From contig NC_021673.1 of NCBI RefSeq assembly GCF_000247815.1, forward strand, positions 110,162,628-110,226,627: a DNA stretch of 64,000 nucleotides, written 5' to 3'. The notes below the pieces were generated by a model. That model made no database searches and was not told the origin of the DNA. It saw only the letters and a program-made list of their open reading frames with translations. Every line of letters begins with the position of its first letter. The first letter of the stretch is position 1. This stretch comes from Ficedula albicollis. Taxonomy: Eukaryota > Chordata > Aves > Passeriformes > Muscicapidae. The position numbers and the translations under genes are program-made. Positions 1 through 13,110 of the stretch are shown piece by piece.

Positions 1-232
1 TATGCCTTGGCTGTTTGTGCACTAGGCCCAGCTGTCTTTCCAGGTAAGGCAGTGAGGTTTTTTTTTCCATGCACCCCCAGAGACACATGTCCAAATCATA
101 TTCTGCACAGCTACTCTGAATTTTGTTGTGAAAACAACATAAGCACAGAGCACGAATAAGTCTCAGTAGGCAAAAATATGCCTTGGCTGTTTGTGCACCA
201 GGCCCAGCTGTCTATCCAGGTAAGGCAGTGAG
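1..232. repeat. Tandem duplication, 176-bp spacing, cut by window edge
   Basis: The segment tatgccttggctgtttgtgc through ccaggtaaggcagtgag occurs at position 1 and again at 177 with two substitutions. The array may continue to the left. Confidence 0.85.
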
Positions 233-1122
233 AAACCTTCTGTTAATACGGGATCAAGGAGCTCAGGTGTAATTCCTGATGGAAAAGTGAATTAAATACT
301 GTATAGTATTAGTGAAAGTGCAGTATGTGGCTCTTGGGGAATATTCACAATACACTTCCACCAATTACAAGCCTCTCCCACCGGGTAACTGATTGGAGAG
401 GGAAGGTCATCTGGAGTTTCAGTGGGTGCCAGTAGCAGCTAGTGGTTTCTGAGAAATGCTGGTGTTGAAGATACCTTGAATAGGAGCAAAGGAGGTGATT
501 TCATGGGCTTTGATTTGTCTGCACCTGTGTTTTGATGTATCTATCTAACCAGCCCAGAATCAAACAAATTTTGGGCTGAACTACTGGAAAATTGAACCTA
601 ACTCCCTTGAGTGCAGTGCCCTACCATAGTGGCTGACTTCCACTGCTTCAGGAGAACTTTATGTTCTATGGGTTTGACTTTTTTCTCTTTTTAGTCTCAA
701 AGGTAGCATCAACAGCTGCACAAGAGCTATTTGTGTGAACTAAAGCAACAGGGAGATGTCTCAAACTCATCCTAGGCTGTATTTTAGCATGCTGCTCCCT
801 CTGTACATATATGTTTGCACAGTATATCTTTCAACCTGAGTAACTGTGGTTGCTATAGATTAATATAAGCTCACATCTCAGTGCAAGAGGCTTCATGCTT
901 CCAGTCCCTTGCAATGCTTTTGCCTGTAGCTTTCTGACACACCAGTTCCTCCTTTCCCCTAAATTTTATTAAAAAACTATTTCCCCCCCTTTTTCTGTCT
1001 ATTATTTAGTGCTGCAGCTCTTGAACTTTGCTGGATATTGCAAATCATACAGCATAAAAACATTCTGTGAAGATTGGACTAACAATTTATTTTCATCCTC
1101 ATTGATCTCCATGAATGAATAA
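233..1122. other. Gene-free stretch before the first G block
   Basis: Unique AT-rich sequence. No exon, RNA gene or mobile element recognised. Confidence 0.6.
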
Positions 1123-1150
1123 AGACTTTTTTTTTTTTTTTTTTTCCTCC

Positions 1151-2970
<1,820 letters not shown>

Positions 2971-2980
2971 GTAATCCCCC

Positions 2981-3166
2981 CAAATTATTTGCTTTCTTGG
3001 TTTTTCCTTCCCATATTCCAGGCAGAGGACGAGGTTTCCCCATCTGAAGATGGTATTATGTGTTGCTGTGTATTCCCCCAAATTATTTGCTTTCTTGGTT
3101 TTCCTTCCCATATTCCAGGCAGAGGACAAGGTTTCCCCATCTGAAGATGGTATTATGTGTAAGACA
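2981..3166. repeat. Two-copy tandem duplication, 98-bp spacing
   Basis: The segment starting aaattatttgctttcttgg is present at 2982 and 3080, each copy ending in gaagatggtattatgtgt, with minor changes. Confidence 0.95.
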
Positions 3167-6100
3167 AGCCTGTCAAAGAAGAAAACACATGCTCCCTTCC
3201 TAATCGTAAAATCATAATGATAAAATTACCCAGAAGAAAATAATAAAAATGTACTAAGTAGCCCTGCTATAAATTCTTGACAGTGAATTTCCTGAGGCAG
3301 AAACGCTATCAGTTCTATAGGTGAGTCTGGCGACCAGCCTGGGAGAGAGCTGATTCTCTGCTGGGATACTGTGGCAAGGTGATAACTTCTTGGAAGGCAC
3401 CAGAGCATAACACTCCTGCTCCTAGAAAGTGTTCATCTCAATCCTGCTGGCTGCAGAGGAGACCAAGGGCAAGGGGGACGATGTTTGAGGCGCCTGTTGC
3501 AGCTCAGAGACCTCAGACACTCATGAATACAACAGACAGCTGGAGCAGAGTGAGAAGCTCCCAGAGCCTGGGACAGGCTGAAGCCACCTGACTGCTCACT
3601 GACCCTCTCTGACAGCCAGGGAACAGCTCTGCTAGCAGCTGAAAACTGTCCTGGCTAGGGCTCCCCACCTACTATAGCTCAGATAACCACGTAATACTGT
3701 AATAAATAAAGGTAATTCTGAACAACTTTTTGCAATCTCCAGACCTTGACTGAAGCTCAAATCAGCTCCCATTAACTTCAGCCAGATTTGAAGCAGGTAC
3801 ATACAACATTATTTTTAAACCTATAAGAAAATAATTTCAGCCTTAATGTTGTTATAGACACAACAGAGAAAGGCACTAATGCCTTCAAAACTCCCAGGTA
3901 ATTTACAGAAGCTGCAGCCAAGGCAAGGAGCCGAGCACTGAGAGACAAATCTGATAACTTGATGCAATACAGGTTTGTATCTGTTAATCCAGCAGTCTGA
4001 ACTTCTGCACTTTGTGAAGGATGACTTCTGTGCAAAACACATCTGCTGTGCTCTTTCATCTCTTTCCTCTGGAAAATATTGCAGAAGCTACACGTGACCT
4101 CCACATTCAGGTAATTTCTGTGACCAGTTGGAACTCTGGCTTTGTTCTGTGGCTATGTCTAAAACACAGAATTAGTTGAAATTGATCTAATCTCCTCTTT
4201 GCAAAAGTTTCTGGTCATTTTGAGTCACTCCATTATGTGGCTGAAAAGAACCTTGCCCCTGTCCTGGGGCAACTTGGCATCTGGGAAAAGGGGTTTCAAA
4301 GGAGGGCAGAAGCCATTCACGGTTAGGCACCTCCAGATTATTTTGGCATGGTAAATATTTTGTTCAAGTTAAAAAAATCCAAGCAAGCCAAACATCAGGC
4401 AACTGCCAACAGTATAAAAGAAGACTTGAATCTGCTTGAATAGGCATGTTTAGATGAAGTCCTGTATCACACTGGTAATTACAGACCCTGTTATCATAGT
4501 AACTCACTATCAGGTAAGAAATCCCTTGTGAAATAACTACACCTAAGACCACATACTTATGCAAGGCAAGGAAGTAGAAGCAAGTGTATTACCCTTCTGT
4601 GTCAGAGGGCCAAACTGCTCTGTACTGGGGAAAAAATGCAGAATAAGCCCAAGGAAACCAAACATTCACATATGCAAACCTAACCTGAGTAAGTACAAAG
4701 CAGGGCTTACAACCCATTTCTGACTGGAAACGATTATGTGTGGAAAACAAGCATAAATACCTCAAACATGTGTGTGGATTTAACAGGAAAGAACCAGAAA
4801 TTAGACAGTAGAGGAGGGAGGTGGTCTGCAGGTAAACAGGAGGTAAAAGATATAATTAATCTGGAGAATAATTATCTGACAAACCACATGGATCCTTGCT
4901 TGTAGTAAACAGCCAGTGCTTAGTATTCAGGACAATTTTTAAGAAGACCTACACTTTCTGCCTAGTGGTGACAGGAAACAGAATCTCCCAAGCCATTTCA
5001 TGTCTTATTTTAAATTCTTAATTTTGCCTCCTCTTATTTTAAATTCTTAGTTTTGCCTCCCCTTGAACAGAGAGAAATATAAACAGCAGGCAGGAACTTC
5101 TGTCTCTCCAGAAGAGTAATGTTCTCAAGGAACAGCTTCAGAACATAGTGCCTGTGTTACTGGAAGAATTCAAGGAAGAAATCTGCAGTTTTCCCCAGAA
5201 TTCTAGGTATAGAATTAACATGACTTTGCATAATTTCTTAGGTCCAGAGAAATGGGGAAAGCCTCACTAGTACATTCAAGTCTTTCATTTAGCAACTCTT
5301 GAAAGACAAAAGCAAAAAGTTCACTTTGATATGAGGTAGTAGAGTCTGATATTCAGATTCCTTCCCAAAATTCATGACAAAATTTGCTAGCAGCTTTTAG
5401 TTTTGGTATTTGTTTTTCTGTCCAGGTATGTAGCTGGTCTGTGAGCTCACCTGCTGAGTAGTCACACCAAACAGAGATGCTCATCAACTGCATACATAAC
5501 CAATGACCTCTGTGTACCAACTCTGTTCCCAGGAGAGCCTGCAACTGATGGTTACAACTTCACTGCTCCATTGTTCAGCTTTGATCTTCCTTTGCTGTTC
5601 ACATCTCTCAGTTTTCAGGTGCTTACTTCACAGAGGCCATTAGGGTCTTCCTGAAGTGATGCATTCAAACTGCTCAGCCAGCTGTAAAGCCTCTCTGTTC
5701 ACCAAGGTTGCCAAACAGAATGCTTTCACAACAGTTGTGGCTTCAGGGAAATTATACTTCATTGAAAAGTGCAAACAAACTCCTCTTGTCTGAAGACTTA
5801 ATATAAAAGTCTTCTTTGAGACAGTGCTTGGGGAGCTAGATGCTGCCATTGGTCACCATCAATCATGAGAGTGATGCTCAAAATCCTACCACCTCTCTTA
5901 GCATTACAGCAGATAGAGGGATGATGTGATGTCAAAGGGGAAGGTTCTACCCATTCCCCTCCAGCTCCTGGGAGCAAGCAGTGGTGAAAATGAAAATCAA
6001 GATGTGTCCCATGCCATATCACAGCCTGTCTCGCCAGAAGAAAGATAAAAAAGAAGGTGGAGTTTCGTAGGAGTGGACAAAGCAGAGGTAATATGAAACT

Positions 6101-6589
6101 GCTTGATTCTAAAAGTGTAAGGGGGCAGTCTCCAAACTGTGAAAAGACCGCATGTCATCAGTGGATTTCACTGAAGGCTTTCTTTCTCAGGAAAGGATAA
6201 TGTGGGAATTTTAAAATCATAGTAACTCGGGCGACCAGATGAGGTCTCAGAAGGAAGCAGAATAATCCCACAGGAACCTTTGCATGGATATCCCAAGTTT
6301 TCAGCCTGCAAGGTTTGCAGTATTGATATTCCATTAGCAGATCTCTAAGCTTTCTAACATCTTCCTATCAGCTAATCAATGTCCAAATTCTATGGATCTG
6401 CTGAGAAAGCACACATTTCTGGTGAGGGAATTACATTTATCCCAGCTTCTCTTCTCCCACATGGAGCAGTGCAGTAGGACAGAGTCACACATTCGTGTGA
6501 ATATTCCAGAGCACAAGTATTAAAATGGAGACTGACAGTGATAGCAGCAATTGTTTTGTTTGCAGTTAACATATAGTATGCTCAATCAA
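3167..6589. other. Gene-free stretch
   Basis: Mostly unique sequence. A plus-strand run of overlapping aataaa-like hexamers lies near 3700 after a C-rich patch, and a 31-bp direct duplication (cttattttaaattctta...) lies near 5008-5065. No coding exon recognised. Confidence 0.55.
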
Positions 6590-6833
6590 TTGGTCACTGC
6601 CTTATTCAGATTAGATACAAGGAAGAAATTTTTTACAATGAGGATGGTAAAACACTGGGACATGTTGCCCAGAGAGGTGGTAGATGTTCTGTCCCTTGAA
6701 ACGTTCAAGGCCAGGTTTGAATGCTCAGGGCTCTGAGCAACCTGATCTAGTTTCTGCTAGATGTTTCTGCTTATTGCTGAACTGAATGACCTTTAAATGC
6801 CCCTCCCATCTTTGATTCTACGATTCTATGGTT
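6590..6833 (+). mobile_element. CR1 LINE 3' fragment
   Basis: The translated frame reads RLDTRKKFFTMRMVKHWDML then PREVVDVLSLETFKARFECS, matching the last part of CR1 ORF2. The segment ends in attctacgattctatgg, the CR1 terminal octamer repeat. Truncated and non-functional. Confidence 0.9.
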
Positions 6834-7139
6834 CATGTTGCATCATAACTCGGGATATAAAAATATCCCTTTGTACTCCACCAAGTCAATGCCACCCTTT
6901 ACTTGTGATACCACTAATAATGCTGGACCTCAGTGCTCCTCGGGCAAAAAATCTAGTGCCAGCCAAGGAGAAAGTGACTCAGGAAATGAGGCACTGGTTG
7001 CTGGAGGCTGCAACATCTTCATCTCTGCCTTTGCTGCAAAGATGTGACTTTTTCAAAGTACACAGCAAAGCTTCAGGGAGAGGCCAACATCAAAGAAGAA
7101 CATGGAGAGCTGCTTTCTTCTAGCATTGATCAAAGAGTA

Positions 7140-7635
7140 GTGTCAGGAGAAGGAGAAATAGTACTGCTGCTAAAACAGCTTTGCCTCCATGCCTCATCAA
7201 ATTGTGTACAGAGGAGAGCAGCAAAGCTGGTGAAAAGGCTGGAAGGCATGTCCTCGGAGGAAGGGCTGAGGACTTAGGATTTGTCTACTTGGCAGTAAAG
7301 AACGCTGGGGGCAACCTCATTGTTCCCTATAGCTTCCTGAGGAGGGGAAGTGGAGAGGCAAGTGCTGGTGTCTTCTCTACAGTGACAGGACACATGGGAA
7401 TCATCACAGGTGTGCTTGGGTTGGTTCAGCCTGGACATCAAGAAGCATTTCTTTACCAAGAGTGTGGTCAAACACTGGAACAGACTTCCTAGGGAGGTGA
7501 TTGATGCCCTAGAGCTGACAATATTTAAAAAGTGTTTGGATAATGCCCTCAATAATTTATTCTAACTTTTGGACGCACCTGAAGTGGTCAGTCAATTCTA
7601 CTAGATGACCGTTATAGGTCCCTTCAAACTGAAAT
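7140..7635 (+). mobile_element. CR1 LINE 3' fragment with frame breaks
   Basis: Contains CVQRRAAKLVKRLEGMSSEE and, in another frame, text like the CR1 segment before the terminal domain; later nucleotides (catcaagaagcatttcttta, aacactggaacagacttcct) match the CR1 3' region. Its 3' tail runs directly into the ATTCT array. Frameshifts and stops show an old copy. Confidence 0.85.
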
Positions 7636-8840
7636 ATTCTATTCTATTCTATTCTATTCTATTCTATTCTATTCTATTCTATTCTATTCTATTCTATTCT
7701 ATTCTATTCTATTCTATTCTATTCTATTCTATTCTATTCTATTCTATTCTATTCTATTCTATTCTATTCTATTCTATTCTATTCTATTCTATTCTATTCT
7801 ATTCTATTCTATTCTATTCTATTCTATTCTATTCTATTCTATTCTATTCTATTCTATTCTATTCTATTCTATTCTATTCTATTCTATTCTATTCTATTCT
7901 ATTCTATTCTATTCTATTCTATTCTATTCTATTCTATTCTATTCTATTCTATTCTATTCTATTCTATTCTATTCTATTCTATTCTATTCTATTCTATTCT
8001 ATTCTATTCTATTCTATTCTATTCTATTCTATTCTATTCTATTCTATTCTATTCTATTCTATTCTATTCTATTCTATTCTATTCTATTCTATTCTATTCT
8101 ATTCTATTCTATTCTATTCTATTCTATTCTATTCTATTCTATTCTATTCTATTCTATTCTATTCTATTCTATTCTATTCTATTCTATTCTATTCTATTCT
8201 ATTCTATTCTATTCTATTCTATTCTATTCTATTCTATTCTATTCTATTCTATTCTATTCTATTCTATTCTATTCTATTCTATTCTATTCTATTCTATTCT
8301 ATTCTATTCTATTCTATTCTATTCTATTCTATTCTATTCTATTCTATTCTATTCTATTCTATTCTATTCTATTCTATTCTATTCTATTCTATTCTATTCT
8401 ATTCTATTCTATTCTATTCTATTCTATTCTATTCTATTCTATTCTATTCTATTCTATTCTATTCTATTCTATTCTATTCTATTCTATTCTATTCTATTCT
8501 ATTCTATTCTATTCTATTCTATTCTATTCTATTCTATTCTATTCTATTCTATTCTATTCTATTCTATTCTATTCTATTCTATTCTATTCTATTCTATTCT
8601 ATTCTATTCTATTCTATTCTATTCTATTCTATTCTATTCTATTCTATTCTATTCTATTCTATTCTATTCTATTCTATTCTATTCTATTCTATTCTATTCT
8701 ATTCTATTCTATTCTATTCTATTCTATTCTATTCTATTCTATTCTATTCTATTCTATTCTATTCTATTCTATTCTATTCTATTCTATTCTATTCTATTCT
8801 ATTCTATTCTATTCTATTCTATTCTATTCTATTCTATTCT
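7636..8840. repeat. Perfect (ATTCT)n array, 241 units
   Basis: 1,205 bp of the pentamer with no visible interruption, starting at the 3' terminus of a CR1 copy whose normal tail is ATTCTRTG. Likely grown from that tail. The open frame through it (ILFYS repeat) is not a gene. Confidence 0.97.
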
Positions 8841-11800
8841 ATATCCCCAAGCCTTGGTACAGATACTTCCTCACATCTTTCAACCATTCCTTTCCAGGTT
8901 CCATCTGGAGATCAGACACAGAGCAGAGATCCAGCCTCTCTATTCTGCATGCTCCGTTTGGTGCTTCTCACCCCAAATGGGAGAGGCTGGGGAGCTGCTG
9001 GGCAGGAGGGCTGGAAAGGTGCAGTGGAGCTCGGCAGCTGTTTCTGAAGCCGCGGCGTTTCGCCATGGGCAGAGCTCCCTGTGTTCTGCACACTGCCTGA
9101 CGGACCTCGGGGGAGCATGCCCTCCAAAATGACCACCAGAGTCACTCCCTAAAGACCTTTATTAAAAAAAAAAGAAAAAAGACAACCTCTTGTAAATAAA
9201 TTCTTGTTTGCAGCATAGTGTCACAACTCTATGTGCTAAGCTTCATAGCCTTAGCAGGTTATAAAAAATGCTCATATTGTAGATATAGATGGTGCAGAAG
9301 ATGTTGAAGATATAGAAGGTAAGAGTAATAGAGATAGATACTAAAGATAATAACACCCACTCCCCAAGATTTTGCAAGCAGCAGGCCTGACATTCAGTTT
9401 TATGCTCCCAAAATACAGAATTTAGCAAAAATTAAGTCAAGGTACAAACGTAACAGATGCAGGTAATAGAGCCAGCATTTGCTCCTAATCCATTACATTA
9501 CTGCTACTTAACTACTCCAAATGGTTTATTAACTAAAGGTGACAATATTGCAATTATATCTTAGTCTTTGCAGCTGTTTTCACATCTTAGCAGTAGAAAC
9601 TGCCTTCCCTATACATAAAGGGAGGGGCAGCTATAACAGGGACTATACAATTTAATATTTACAGAGAGTTTAAAGATGATCTGAAAAGTGCCTGAGAACA
9701 GGCACAGAACAGAAAATCTGGATTTGAACATATAAAACAAGTATTTAGAGCAGTTCAGTGAGGGGAAGAATAAGTCAAAGAATACCCTGGTCTCCAACTG
9801 GCCATGATGAAAAAAGCCTAATGGAAAGCAGGTGCATAAGAGAGGATTTCTGGGCATGATTTCCACTTGTGATGCTCTGTGAGAGACCCATGGGGAGAGG
9901 AAAGGGATGCTGACTGCAGGATGTCAACAAAGAGCTTGGAAGAGACTGATCCCTTCTGCAGGCCTTCTGCAGGCCCCAGGGCAAAGCCTGTGATTGTGCA
10001 CAGTTAAGTGAAATTTTCTAAAAGTTATTTCTAGTGCAAAGAATCTGGAAAGTCTGAAGCGGGAAATCCATACGCAGGGTTTGTATTTACAGAATGCTCA
10101 TTTGCCTTGTACAGAGGGGATCAGTCTGGCTAATATTTGAGTTTCTGCAGATGTTTCCACATCCTCCTGGGTTAAAAGTTGGCACATTGGAATGGCAGGA
10201 GCTGAAAAGATTTAATTTAAATTAAAGAAACCAAACCAACCTTAACAGCATGCAAACACAATTTCATTTCGCTACAAAGTGAAAAACAGGCAAAAAAATG
10301 CATTGACGTACACAGTACCAAATGGTTTGCTTTAAATACTGCAATTGATTAGGAGGCATTTTATTGAGAGGATGGGAGGAAGAAAAGTCCTTTATACTTA
10401 TATTAGACTCCATCAGACAATTTCCTTTGTCTGATGGAGTCTAGTATAACAGTTCAGCATCCAAAACTTTTGCAATGAGAAATGTTTTTTTGAAAATTAT
10501 TTAATTTGTAGTTTCTAAACCAACTACTCCAATAGGAAGCACAATATCTAGGAATTCAGGTCACAGAGGCCTTGCTCCAATCTGTAACATACCATCAAAA
10601 GTATTGTAAAATATAATTTTTTCCCCAATGGCAGAGAAATTGTTTTATTTACCAATTAGGAACACCTGATTGTTGTTGGAATTTTTGGAATGCTTTTGAA
10701 TTCTCCTCTAGAAACTGATGTGAAGACAATATTTTTTTTCAATCAGCAGATTGAAAATCAACCCCTGACTGCATTTCAATCAACCCCTACCCTCACTGGG
10801 CTTTAGGGTCTGCTGATTCTCCATACCACAGCAGAACTCAAAATTTCCCATGGTCTGTGGTGCTGCATCATCCCCTTTTCCCTCCATCTTGTTCTTCAGT
10901 TATGTCCTTCCCCCAAACCCTTCTATCTGACAGCCATTCATCTCCTCAATTACTTATAACCTTTTAATGTGTAACATTTCTTTTTCCATGAGCCTCAGCA
11001 CGAAACTACCAAATAAGCAGTTTGACTTCCATATTTCCCTTTTCTTTTCTCAGCATGCTCAATAGTTTGCTACTCAGCAAAAGGAAACCCCTTTGCTGTG
11101 AAAAGAAAAGGGCACCATCACTGATGCTGGACTTCAAATCATCGTGTCAGATGTGTATTAGGGAACACTTGTATCAAGATAGCTCCATACAGCCAGCGTC
11201 CATCTACACTCAGGCATTTTAAAGGGAGACAGGATAAGCCAGTGAGACAGACACATGGGAGTCTCAATGATTATCAGCCCTCCAAATGAGCCCCAGAGCT
11301 GTAAATGAACAGATCCATCTCACAAAGGCATGCAGATAGATGCTAAGGAGGCTGCTGGAGGGGACCCAAGGATTTCTGTGAGAAGCATACCTTGGACAAA
11401 GATTCCTTTATATTTCTAAGAAGATGTGCTTTGCTTTGACCGTGGCTGTAGAATTTTAAAAATTTACAGCAGCCCCTTTGGAAATGGTGTACAAAAATGG
11501 GATTTCATGCTTTATTTCTCTTAATTTCATATGGAAGTTGCTTTAACTCTTAATTTCAACAGAATCAAGATTTTGTCCAAATTGCTTTCTGATATATATA
11601 AACCATACATACATATAAACCCTTCACTAAATGCTTTCACTAAGGTCAGAATCCCCTTCTCCTGTCTTCTGTCTCTACACCTGTTATTTTCTTCTGTTCC
11701 CAGCCTTCCTCATCCTAGAAATAAAATATATTCTTCTGTCAAGGAGCTGGATTGGGCTATGCTTCAGCTTACAAATCATGTACACTACCATTGTTGACTA

Positions 11801-12782
11801 GCCAAGTCCAAATTAAACTCATTTTTCACCTAGCTTAAACAGCTGAGGCAAAAGATGGAGGAACCAGAATTATCTTCCCTAATTTGTCAGTTATCTGCAC
11901 CTGCATGTAGGCACTGAAATACCACAGTCAACCCCAAGACACAGCTTATACTGCTCTTTGAGGTACAGAAGAGAAGAAAATGACTATGTAACAAGCACAA
12001 GCCAACATTCCTGAGCTGCTAAAGGCCATAGCTGGGAGTTCAGCAGAGTTAGATCCCAGCCATTAGGCACTACTACCTGCACTTTTGCTTACATTAAGCC
12101 AACCAATGCTTTGGAAAGTAATACACTTCTATAAGTCATTCATAGTGTCATAATGCCAGTAATTTAACTCCTCTGGGGCTTCTGTAAGATCTCTGCAAAA
12201 AGCAAGTGGAAGAAAGTCTATGGCTGCTGCCTTAGGCCATCTGTGGGTGTTAAATGCATGTAGGCAAATAGCTGACAAACCACATATTCAAATTAGCACA
12301 TGCATATTCATCTGTCTTACTCAGGTTTGTGTAGGACTGGCTTTAACTTGGTCAAGAAAAAGTGTTCTCCCTTCTCCCCTCTGTAAGTCCTGTCACTACT
12401 TACTGTAAGAAAGTAGGACCCTAAACTAATTAGTGGATGTGGCCTAAAAAATGTCAAGGCAGAGAGGGAATACACGTATCTGGTATATGTAGATGTTGTA
12501 GGGTCAGATTCCCATCATGCCTCCTCTTTAGCTGGTGCTTTTTAGCCCACAAGAAGAGTATTGTGCTTGGTACCTCCATCCCACCGTCTCTTTATTCTGA
12601 CATTAACTCCTGTGGTTAAATCCTCTCAAATGCAGTGAACATGAGTGGGCACTGTCAGCAGGGTAGGCAGCAGAATGGCAGTGTCTGCACTGGGATCTTT
12701 CCAGGAGCATGGCAGAAAGGAGAGCTCCTGCACACCTGGCTCCCTGTGATGCCTAGAGAGGATACCTGGAACAAAGGCTAGA
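8841..12782. other. Gene-free stretch
   Basis: A moderately GC-rich patch (8860-9130) follows the ATTCT array, then an A-rich tract near 9165-9180. The rest is AT-rich with short unrecognised frames. It contains the hairpin at 10398-10449. Confidence 0.55.
10398..10449. repeat. 23-bp near-perfect inverted repeat, 6-base loop
   Basis: The left arm at 10398-10420 (core agactccatcagacaa) and the right arm at 10427-10449 (core ttgtctgatggagtct) pair at 22 of 23 positions around the loop tttcct. The single mismatch would be a G-U pair in RNA of the plus strand. Confidence 0.95.
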
Positions 12783-13110
12783 CAGTGTTAAAGGAATAAA
12801 GTAGTTATTTATCAACAGGCCTTCAAAGGCCTTGGGCAGTACAAGAGCCTGGCCATAGCTCCACCCAGGATGGACTCTGAGTCACAAGTTTTCACACTTT
12901 GGTATGTTTTGGCCCATTTGCAATTGGAGTTAATTGTGCAATAACAGATCCAGGTTATGAAGTCCCAAACTCCCAGTTTGCTCTCCTCAGTTCGCTGTTG
13001 TTTACACTTACTGAGCCTGAAGCTGCAACGGTGTCCTTGGTTCTCAGGCTGGAAAATGATTGCTTTGTCTGACCAAACTGTGAAGAGAACTTGCTAACAC
13101 TTTGTATGAA
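12783..13110 (-). mobile_element. LTR-like fragment of an avian endogenous retrovirus
   Basis: The stretch from gtagttatttatcaacaggc through gaagagaacttgctaacac resembles, from memory, a dispersed LTR family common in passerine genomes, in reverse orientation. No internal retroviral genes accompany it. Boundaries are approximate and I cannot check the family. Confidence 0.45.

Noticed and set aside
7605..9047. 480-codon frame of ILFYS repeats
   Set aside because: Pure translation of the ATTCT array; no start context or homology.
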